Made by a program: the position numbers and the translations under genes | Source: an uncultured Erysipelotrichaceae bacterium | GTDB lineage: Bacteria > Bacillota_I > Bacilli_A > RFN20 > CAG-826 | Direction of reading: 5' to 3' | Length of the DNA stretch: 5,418 bases | Assembly (NCBI GenBank): GCA_946612405.1 | Contig: CAMOEQ010000031.1 | Span: 1 to 5,418 of the forward strand | Shown here: one piece after another, positions 1 through 5,418 of the stretch | Layout of the letters: each line of letters opens with the position of its first letter | How positions within the stretch are numbered: the first letter of the stretch is position 1 | The notes under the pieces: model-generated | What the model was told of the DNA's origin: nothing | Databases searched by the model: none | What the model saw: the letters and a program-made list of their open reading frames with translations, nothing else

Positions 1-16
1 TTAAGTGGACTTTTCT

Positions 17-1288
17 TTATGCTGTTTCAATCAAACTTTCAATTACAAACATCTGCCATAGATGGTTGGTTGTATCGTATTGTCTGATTGCGTAATAAAG
101 GGTAACAGCAATATTTTTACCAAAATAATCTTTAACAGGACAATACTTTAAATCGTTATCATCTAAACCGGTGCAATTAACTAAATAGAATCCTTTAACA
201 GTATTAGTTGATCCGGCATCGGATAATGAGTCACCATAATTAGAAACCATTCCCAAATTATAAGTGGTTGTTATATCAGCATTATCAACAATATAGCCTG
301 TTGATTTAAATAATTGGAAATAAGTATTGTTTGGGGCAGGGTTATATTTTGAAGAAGTTAAATTCCAGTTCTTAAAATAATCAGGTGATACTTCTTGAGC
401 GGCTTCTACATTAATATGGGATTCTTCCTCGCTAGAGTGAGAGACATATTCGCAAGACAACCCCATAATAGCTGGAATCGAAGTTTTAATCGAAATGATA
501 CCAATCCAAGTGTAATATTTGCCGATATCTTCTTTATTTACCATTTTTTGTTTATCAGCAATGACAGTGATTGTGTTTCCATCACTATCTAAAACCATCG
601 CTTTTTTATTTGCGTCTTCGTATTCAGTTTGAACAAGCTGTGAAGTAAATTTGACGATTTCACCAGCCCCATGTCCTTTGTTGTTTAAGATAATTTGTTC
701 GGATTTTGCCTTGATTTCTGCTATTCCAGTCACATTTGTAGCGATATTGTTTGGATTATAAGAAAGTGGATAAGTTTCTCCTAAAGTAACAACACTTCCT
801 TTGTTAGTAATTTCGCTATCAAATTGAACTTCGAAAACATTATTAACTTTTGCTAATTTGCCAGTAACTGTATATTCCTTCATCGTATAAAGATTTGCTA
901 GGTAACCAGTGTAATTAGCATAAGGAACTCTTAACCAAATATAGTCATTTGCATCAGCAAAATACATAAGATCCTCATTGGTCCAAGTTAAAGTTCTTAA
1001 ATATGTAGCATCAAATTTAACTGTTTCGCCAATTTTGCTATCAGTTTTAATTTGTGAAATTGTTTGTTTAATTACAACCGGTGGAGTTGGAGGAACATCT
1101 CCGCTTGATTCAGTATCACTTGAATCTGTTCCAGTATCAGTAGAAGTGTTTGTTGAAGTATTTGTTGTCGATGTGCTTGTTGGATTATCACTAGTATTTG
1201 TATCACTCGAAGACTTTTTAGAAGGCATAAGCATACAACTACTTAACAACAAAGATGGAACAAACAAAAATAATAACGACTTTTTCAT
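17..1288 (-). CDS. Secreted lipoprotein with three OB-fold-like domains, function unknown
   Basis: A 423-residue protein with a type II signal peptide: Lys-Lys, a hydrophobic core, then lipobox L15-S16-S17-C18. Cys18 should be lipidated, placing the protein on the outer face of the membrane. Residues about 22-63 are a low-complexity Ser/Thr/Asn/Asp tether, followed by a PPTPP turn (66-70). The rest looks like three beta-rich modules at about 76-160, 188-283 and 320-421. Modules 1 and 2 share GETVKF (87-92) / GEIVKF (209-214), then a central strand pair and a late Y-T-x-x-G strand (139-143, 259-263), a pattern typical of bacterial OB-folds. The third module is more divergent. An acidic linker (SSEEES, 285-290) separates modules 2 and 3. 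It is last in the operon, 4 bp after the second ABC gene, with no Shine-Dalgarno nearby, so translational coupling is likely. The lipoprotein call is firm. The OB-fold call is inference from sequence pattern, and no function is recognised. It could be an exporter accessory factor or an unrelated surface protein. Confidence 0.88.
   Translation of the reverse strand: MKKSLLFLFVPSLLLSSCMLMPSKKSSSDTNTSDNPTSTSTTNTSTNTSTDTGTDSSDTESSGDVPPTPPVVIKQTISQIKTDSKIGETVKFDATYLRTLTWTNEDLMYFADANDYIWLRVPYANYTGYLANLYTMKEYTVTGKLAKVNNVFEVQFDSEITNKGSVVTLGETYPLSYNPNNIATNVTGIAEIKAKSEQIILNNKGHGAGEIVKFTSQLVQTEYEDANKKAMVLDSDGNTITVIADKQKMVNKEDIGKYYTWIGIISIKTSIPAIMGLSCEYVSHSSEEESHINVEAAQEVSPDYFKNWNLTSSKYNPAPNNTYFQLFKSTGYIVDNADITTTYNLGMVSNYGDSLSDAGSTNTVKGFYLVNCTGLDDNDLKYCPVKDYFGKNIAVTLYYAIRQYDTTNHLWQMFVIESLIETA
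1143..1166. repeat. 12-bp tandem repeat in lipoprotein tether
   Basis: Two adjacent 12-bp units (GAAGTGTTTGTT, then GAAGTATTTGTT on the plus strand) differ at one base. On the coding strand they specify repeated Thr-Asn-Thr-Ser in the lipoprotein's linker (residues about 41-50). The unit length keeps the frame, so copy-number change would lengthen or shorten the tether without breaking the gene. Further degenerate copies flank it. Confidence 0.6.
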
Positions 1289-1292
1289 ATTT

Positions 1293-3281
1293 TTATTCTA
1301 ATTCAAAGGCTCCAGTATAAAGTTGATAATAATAACCTTTCTTAGCGATTAAATCATTATGGTTACCACGTTCTATAATTTTACCATGGTCTAAGACCAT
1401 AATAGCTTCAGAATTTTGAATTGTTGATAATCTATGTGCGATGACAAAAACAGTTCTACCTTTCATTAATTGGTCCATACCTTGTTGGACAATTTTTTCG
1501 GTACGAGTATCAATTGATGAAGTAGCTTCATCTAATATCATTACAGGTGCATCAGCAACCGCAGCACGAGCAATAGATAATAATTGTCTTTGTCCTTGAG
1601 ACAAATTGGCTCCATCGCCAGAAAGCATTGTGTTATATCCTTCAGGCAATCTAGTTATAAAATCATGAGCATTCGCAATTTCGGCCGCTTTAATACATTC
1701 TTCATCGGTCGCATCTAATCGACCATAACGAATGTTATCCATAACTGTTCCGGTGAATAAATTAACATCTTGTAAAACAACACCTAATGAACGTCTTAAA
1801 TCATCTTTTTTAATCTTGTTAATATTGATTCCATCGTATCTAACTTTTCCATCGCTGATTGGATAGAATCTATTGATTAAGTTTGTGATGGTGGTTTTAC
1901 CTGCACCTGTCGCACCAACTAAAGCAATTTGTTGCCCTGGATGAGCATAAATGAATACATCCTCTAAAACCAATTTCTTTCCATCGTATGAGAAATCAAC
2001 ATTATCTAATAAGATATCGCCTTTAAGTTCGGTATAAGTAATCGTGCCATCTTGATGAGGATGTTTCCAAGCAAAATCTCTCGTTCTTTCATCGGTTTCA
2101 GCAAATGATCCATCTTTATTTTTCTTGATGTGAACCAAAGTAACATAACCATTATCCATCTCAGGTTTTTCATCAAGTAAATCAAAGCAACGCGATGCGC
2201 CTGCCATACCCATAACAACGAAGGTAACTTGCTGTGAGAAGTTATTGACATTATTAGCAAACATTCTTGACATCATTAAGAAAGAGATAACGATTCCCCA
2301 GAATGTTGATAGATTTTCATTTGTAATAGCCATCCATCCACTAGCGGATAAATTATCAAAACCAGGAATAACGAGCATTAAGAAGGCAACAATGGCGGTT
2401 AAGATATACATAAAGTTACCAATATTCATATTGATAGGACCGGTAACATTACCATGTATATTCGCTTCAGTAGAATATTCTTTGAGAATCTGATTGGTTT
2501 GATCAAATTGCTCAATTGATTCTTCTTCATGAGTAAATACTTTAATTACTTTTAAGCCATTAATTGTTTCTTGAATATTTCCTTCAACTTGACCAACTTG
2601 CATTTGTTGTTTGACGAAATATTTTGCTGCTCTTCCTCCAATTACTTTTATTGAATAGAACATTGCAACTGAACAAGCAATTGTAACTAAAGTTAACCAA
2701 ATTGAATTCATAAGCATTGCGGTGAAGCAGAAAGCAACTGCTAAACCGGCTTGTAAAGTCATTGGTAATGCTTGAGAAATGAATTGCCTAATTGTATCGA
2801 TATCATTGGTGAATAAAGACATGATTTCACCTTTTTTATGAGTATCGAAATATTTGATTGGTAAATCTTGTAAATGATTGAACATTTCCTTACGGAAACG
2901 ATTCATAAATAATTGGGTAACAATCGCCATTGTGCGGTTCCACCACCAAGCAGCGAAAATACCAACGGTATATATTGAAGCCATCGCAATTAATAAATAA
3001 GTAACATTTGTTCCATAAATGGTTATGCCCATCGCGGTAACATCATAACTACCAATAAATGGATTTTGAGGTTTTAACCCTGGAGTCATTACAGCTTTAG
3101 TGATACAAACTGTAACAAAGTTAGCGAATATAGATGATGATAAATTTGCGAACACGTTAAAGATAATACAGAAAAGAGCAATCGATAAACGAATTGGATA
3201 AAGCTTAAAAAGCGTCTTAAGCAGTCTCTTAATCGTACCTTTTTTAGCTTTGCCTCTTTCTCTTATCCTAACCGGTGGCAT
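1293..3281 (-). CDS. Heterodimeric ABC exporter subunit with canonical ATP site (BmrD/YheH, LmrD, TM288 type)
   Basis: A 662-residue half-transporter: six-helix exporter domain, then an ATPase domain. The N-terminus is basic. Hydrophobic segments lie near 31-58, 92-116, 171-190, 193-213, 285-306 and 322-340. ATPase motifs are all present: A-loop Y432, Walker A GATGAGKTT (456-464, K462), Q-loop Q504, signature LSQGQ (560-564), Walker B MILDEA (581-586) with catalytic E585, D-loop SSID (588-591) and switch H616. This subunit should supply the hydrolytic site of an exporter formed with the product of the gene just upstream. It is longer than a typical half-transporter (about 580-600 residues). 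The extra length lies mainly in an extracellular stretch between helices 1 and 2 (about 62-92) and a hydrophilic stretch before the ATPase domain (about 376-420). The ATG overlaps the upstream TAA by one base and has a perfect GGAGGT 8 nt ahead, which fixes the start. The substrate is unknown; drugs, lipids or peptides are all possible for this family. Confidence 0.95.
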   Translation of the reverse strand: MPPVRIRERGKAKKGTIKRLLKTLFKLYPIRLSIALFCIIFNVFANLSSSIFANFVTVCITKAVMTPGLKPQNPFIGSYDVTAMGITIYGTNVTYLLIAMASIYTVGIFAAWWWNRTMAIVTQLFMNRFRKEMFNHLQDLPIKYFDTHKKGEIMSLFTNDIDTIRQFISQALPMTLQAGLAVAFCFTAMLMNSIWLTLVTIACSVAMFYSIKVIGGRAAKYFVKQQMQVGQVEGNIQETINGLKVIKVFTHEEESIEQFDQTNQILKEYSTEANIHGNVTGPINMNIGNFMYILTAIVAFLMLVIPGFDNLSASGWMAITNENLSTFWGIVISFLMMSRMFANNVNNFSQQVTFVVMGMAGASRCFDLLDEKPEMDNGYVTLVHIKKNKDGSFAETDERTRDFAWKHPHQDGTITYTELKGDILLDNVDFSYDGKKLVLEDVFIYAHPGQQIALVGATGAGKTTITNLINRFYPISDGKVRYDGININKIKKDDLRRSLGVVLQDVNLFTGTVMDNIRYGRLDATDEECIKAAEIANAHDFITRLPEGYNTMLSGDGANLSQGQRQLLSIARAAVADAPVMILDEATSSIDTRTEKIVQQGMDQLMKGRTVFVIAHRLSTIQNSEAIMVLDHGKIIERGNHNDLIAKKGYYYQLYTGAFELE

Positions 3282-5113
3282 TAGTTAGTACCTCCAACTC
3301 GATTTTGAGAATAATAAACTTCTTGATAAATCTTACAAGTTTTAAGAAGTTCTTTATGAGTTCCGATAGAATCGATGCTTCCATCATCTAAAACAACAAT
3401 TAAATCTGCGTCTTCAATTGAAGAAATACGTTGAGCAATAACAATTTTGGTCATATCGGGTAAATCCTTTTTTAGACCAGATCTAATTAATTTATCGGTT
3501 TTGGTATCAACAGCGGATGTTGAATCATCAAGAATCATGATTTTTGGTTTTCTTAAAATGGCCCTTGCGATACATAATCTTTGTTTTTGTCCGCCTGAGA
3601 AATTAGCGCCACCTTGTTCAACGACAGAATCAAATCCTTCAGGTTTGGCTTTTACTATTTCAAGAGCTTGGCATATCTCACAAGCTTTGGTCATTTCTTC
3701 TTCAGTTGCATTTTTATTTCCCCAACGTAAATTTGAGGCTATAGTTCCAGAGAATAAAACATTCTTTTGAAGGACGACCGAGACATTATCTCTAAGTTGT
3801 TTTAAATCATAATTACGGACATCGACATCGCCAACTTCAACACTTCCTTCACTGACATCATATAATCTAGATATAAGATTAACTAATGAGGTTTTTCCAG
3901 AACCAGTTGAACCTAAAATACCCACAAATTGCCCGGATTTTATCTTTAAATTAATATTTTTAAGAGCGTATCTTTCAGCTGTTTCTTTGTATTTGAATGA
4001 GACATTTTTAAATGTAACATCTCCATTTTTAACTTCCATAACTGGATTGTCCGGATTAGTGAGTGATGGCTCTTCTTCTAACACTTCCGAAATACGTCTA
4101 ATTGCTTCGATAGACATAACAAGCATTACCATAATCATAGAAATCATTAATACCGACATTAAGATTTGAATTCCATAAGTGATTAATGATGACATTTGAC
4201 CAATTGATAATGTAGTCCAATAATCAGCATTGACAGTGCTTCTATAAATAAAATATGTGCCTAAACCAATAACTAAAATATTTGATAAATGAATAGTGGT
4301 ATTAAGCAGTGGGTTATTCAAAGCAACAATCTTTTCAGCTTTGACAAAGTCACCGGTCATTGCGTCAGATGCACTGTTGAATTTTTGTTTTTCATAATCT
4401 TCACGAACATATGATTTGACAACTCTAATACCAGAAACGTTTTCTTCGACTGATTCATTTAATTTATCGTAACGTTTAAAGACCCTTAAGAAGATACCCA
4501 TGGCATGACGAACAATTAAAAATAAACCAAAAGCAATTATTGGAACCAATACAACAAAGATAAGAGCCATAATTCCACCAGCGAGGAAAGCCATTATAGC
4601 TGAGAAGATCATCATAAGCGGTGCTCTAATAACAATTCTAATTAACATCTGGAATGACATTTGAACACTTGAAACATCTGTTGTCATTCTCGTGACAAGT
4701 GATGCTGATGAAAATTTATCTATATTAGAAAATGAAAATGATTGAATCTTTTTATATAAATCGCCTCTTAAATTAGTAGCCATACCAACCGAAGCTTTAG
4801 CAGCAGTCCTTCCACCTAAAATTCCGCAAGTGAGAGAAAGACCAGCCATCAGAATAAGAGTAATCATTATTGCAAAAATAGTTACATTGATCGAAAAACC
4901 CAATCCTTTGTTTGTATATGTAATTACTTTAAAAATATCAGAAAAGTTGTTGAGTTTAGTCACATTATCATTAACCGAGTCAATCAAAGCCGACATGATA
5001 AAAGGCATGACACATTCGATTAATGCCTCGAAAATCATAAAAATAGGCGTTATAAGAGCATATTTTTTATATTCTCTAACTGATGAAAGAATTAATTTGA
5101 TCTTTTTCCACAT
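3281..5113 (-). CDS. Heterodimeric ABC exporter subunit with degenerate ATP site (BmrC/YheI, LmrC, TM287 type)
   Basis: A 610-residue half-transporter with six hydrophobic segments (near 19-45, 74-98, 161-179, 180-201, 267-290, 307-335), followed by an ATPase domain. Motifs: A-loop Y375, Walker A GSTGSGKTS (401-409, K407), Q-loop Q449, signature FSGGQ (505-509), Walker B MILDD (526-530). The catalytic glutamate is replaced by D530 and the switch histidine by Q561 (IAQR instead of IAHR). The same kind of loss marks the degenerate subunit of TM287/288-type heterodimers. ATP bound at this Walker A should be hydrolysed poorly, while its intact signature motif completes the partner's active site. 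It is the first gene of the operon and its stop overlaps the partner's start. The frame is open to a TTG at 5143, giving 10 more residues. I prefer ATG 5113 because MWKKIK followed by the first helix looks like a normal family start, and the candidate -10 box lies inside the TTG extension. No Shine-Dalgarno precedes either start. Substrate unknown. Confidence 0.94.
   Translation of the reverse strand: MWKKIKLILSSVREYKKYALITPIFMIFEALIECVMPFIMSALIDSVNDNVTKLNNFSDIFKVITYTNKGLGFSINVTIFAIMITLILMAGLSLTCGILGGRTAAKASVGMATNLRGDLYKKIQSFSFSNIDKFSSASLVTRMTTDVSSVQMSFQMLIRIVIRAPLMMIFSAIMAFLAGGIMALIFVVLVPIIAFGLFLIVRHAMGIFLRVFKRYDKLNESVEENVSGIRVVKSYVREDYEKQKFNSASDAMTGDFVKAEKIVALNNPLLNTTIHLSNILVIGLGTYFIYRSTVNADYWTTLSIGQMSSLITYGIQILMSVLMISMIMVMLVMSIEAIRRISEVLEEEPSLTNPDNPVMEVKNGDVTFKNVSFKYKETAERYALKNINLKIKSGQFVGILGSTGSGKTSLVNLISRLYDVSEGSVEVGDVDVRNYDLKQLRDNVSVVLQKNVLFSGTIASNLRWGNKNATEEEMTKACEICQALEIVKAKPEGFDSVVEQGGANFSGGQKQRLCIARAILRKPKIMILDDSTSAVDTKTDKLIRSGLKKDLPDMTKIVIAQRISSIEDADLIVVLDDGSIDSIGTHKELLKTCKIYQEVYYSQNRVGGTN
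3290..3295 (-). promoter_or_regulatory. Ribosome binding site of second ABC gene, inside first ABC gene
   Basis: On the minus strand this is GGAGGT, a perfect Shine-Dalgarno, 8 nt before the ATG at 3281. It lies in the last codons of the upstream gene, encoding part of its Val-Gly-Gly-Thr-Asn end. With the TAATG stop/start overlap it points to coupled translation, as expected for two subunits needed in equal amounts. It is the only strong Shine-Dalgarno at any of the four gene starts in the window. Confidence 0.88.
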
Positions 5114-5126
5114 AATTAAGGCAGTG

Positions 5127-5149
5127 AAATTATTATAAAACAATAATTT
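5127..5149. repeat. 8-bp perfect inverted repeat overlapping operon -10 box, possible operator
   Basis: AAATTATT (5127-5134) and AATAATTT (5142-5149) are exact reverse complements separated by 7 bp. The element covers the candidate -10 box and expected start region of the minus-strand operon, where a dimeric repressor would block transcription. It is made almost wholly of A and T, so it may be chance. It is too AT-rich and poorly placed to be a terminator for either gene. No regulator gene is visible in the window. Confidence 0.35.
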
Positions 5150-5159
5150 ATTTCTACAA
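5132..5159 (-). promoter_or_regulatory. Candidate promoter of the ABC exporter-lipoprotein operon
   Basis: On the minus strand a perfect TATAAT lies at 5137-5132. A weak -35 candidate, TTGTAG, lies at 5159-5154 with a 16-bp spacer; only its first three bases match TTGACA. Transcription would begin near 5125, about 11 nt before the ATG at 5113, leaving a very short leader with no Shine-Dalgarno. The region is AT-rich, so a chance TATAAT is possible. Its position upstream of the operon and the lack of any other convincing box support it. Confidence 0.5.
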
Positions 5160-5182
5160 TTCTATTTTTCAATTTCATTCTA

Positions 5183-5188
5183 TATAAT
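5183..5188 (+). promoter_or_regulatory. Candidate -10 box of the divergent membrane-protein gene
   Basis: A perfect TATAAT ends 9 nt before the ATG at 5198, which would put the transcript start at about 5195-5198, on or next to the start codon. No good -35 is seen: the hexamer 17 bp upstream (5160-5165, TTCTAT) matches poorly and abuts the -35 candidate of the opposite promoter. No Shine-Dalgarno lies between the box and the ATG, so the message would be leaderless or nearly so. Confidence 0.5.
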
Positions 5189-5197
5189 ATTTGCAGT

Positions 5198-5418
5198 ATG
5201 AGTATTGAAAAGAAAAATTTATTTACGAATATTGTATATTCTTTTTCTATTATTTTTTATTTGGTTATTGGCGTAAGTGTTTTAACCATTTCTCATTTTG
5301 ATTTTTCTGAACGCACTCCTTTATTGAGCGCTTTAATAATATTAAGTAGCGTTCCACACGTCCTTATTTATGCAGCAAATAGAGAGAAAAAATCTTATTT
5401 AATCATTGGTTTGGTCGG
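5198..5418 (+). CDS. Small membrane protein, N-terminal part only (runs off window)
   Basis: An open frame begins with ATG at 5198 (MSIEKKNLFTNI) and stays open for 73 codons to the window edge, so the C-terminus is missing. After a short polar N-terminus with Lys5 and Lys6, residues about 11-31 form a hydrophobic helix. A short polar loop (HFDFSERT, 33-40) follows, then a second helix (about 42-59), a basic loop (NREKK, 61-65) and the start of a third hydrophobic segment from about 67. The basic loop after helix 2 and the basic N-terminus both fit a cytoplasmic N-terminus (positive-inside rule). It is probably a small multi-pass protein. No family is recognised. It is transcribed away from the exporter operon and shares its promoter region. 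The start is supported by the TATAAT just upstream but not by a Shine-Dalgarno, and the reading frame is short, so confidence is moderate. Confidence 0.65.
   Translation, partial: MSIEKKNLFTNIVYSFSIIFYLVIGVSVLTISHFDFSERTPLLSALIILSSVPHVLIYAANREKKSYLIIGLV

Noticed and set aside
1..16. Short palindrome AAGTGGACTT after the lipoprotein stop as a terminator
   Set aside because: The arms are only 4 bp with a 2-bp centre, too small for a hairpin terminator, and the window ends here. The operon's end cannot be judged.
978..1301. Plus-strand open frame of 107 codons, rich in Val and Ser
   Set aside because: It is antisense to the lipoprotein's Ser/Thr tether and signal peptide. The Val-rich repeats are the reverse reading of Thr/Asn/Ser codons, and there is no Shine-Dalgarno or family resemblance.
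2006..2260. Minus-strand 84-codon frame inside the second ABC gene
   Set aside because: It is a shifted frame of the insertion region before the ATPase domain. The parent frame is intact on both sides, so this is not a frameshift or a nested gene.
3447..3770. Plus-strand open frame of 107 codons opposite the first ABC gene
   Set aside because: It lies antisense to the conserved ATPase motifs (signature, Walker B), whose constraint explains the lack of stops. It has no supporting signals.
4830..5138. Plus-strand open frame of 102 codons, rich in Ile
   Set aside because: It is antisense to the first transmembrane helices of the ABC subunit and ends in the promoter region. The hydrophobic look comes from reverse reading of AT-rich membrane codons.
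5159..5183. Direct repeat ATTCTAT at 5159-5165 and 5177-5183
   Set aside because: Seven bases of low-complexity AT-rich sequence repeated once at 18-bp spacing is within chance expectation for this spacer, although it touches the plus-strand -10 box.

Overview
The window is AT-rich and reads as a low-GC Bacillota genome. The organism is probably an uncultured Bacilli or Erysipelotrichia-like gut lineage close to the Mollicutes, but this is inference from base composition, from the lipoprotein style (lipobox followed by a Ser/Thr/Asn/Asp-rich tether) and from the type of ABC exporter. Tryptophan is encoded by TGG (for example the start of the first transporter gene, and a Trp-Trp-Trp run in the second), and no in-frame TGA interrupts the genes. 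The standard code therefore applies, rather than the Mycoplasma/Spiroplasma code. No RNA genes, CRISPR, insertion sequences or integration sites are visible.

Layout: about 94% of the window is one minus-strand operon of three genes, read from right to left. First is an ABC half-transporter with a degenerate ATP site (about 5113 to 3281). Second is an ABC half-transporter with a canonical ATP site (3281 to 1293), which overlaps the first by one base (TAATG) and has a perfect Shine-Dalgarno inside the end of the first gene. Third is a secreted lipoprotein (1288 to 17), four bases further on, which seems to carry three OB-fold-like domains on a flexible tether. To the right, a divergent plus-strand gene for a small membrane protein starts at 5198 and runs off the window. 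The 84-bp divergent spacer holds two perfect TATAAT boxes pointing away from each other, and an 8-bp inverted repeat that overlaps the operon's -10 box.

How the genes fit together: the two half-transporters have the complementary asymmetry of heterodimeric type IV ABC exporters (TM287/288, LmrCD, BmrCD). One lacks the Walker B glutamate and the switch histidine, and the other has both. They should form one exporter in the cytoplasmic membrane with one hydrolytic and one degenerate ATP site. The lipoprotein would be anchored on the outer face of the same membrane. Its tight linkage suggests a role next to the exporter, but its function is unknown. The transported substrate cannot be read from the sequence.

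The transporter pair belongs to a well-known family and is not new in itself. The least explained parts are the OB-repeat lipoprotein linked to the exporter, the insertions in the second half-transporter, and the compact divergent promoter region with a near-leaderless plus-strand gene.
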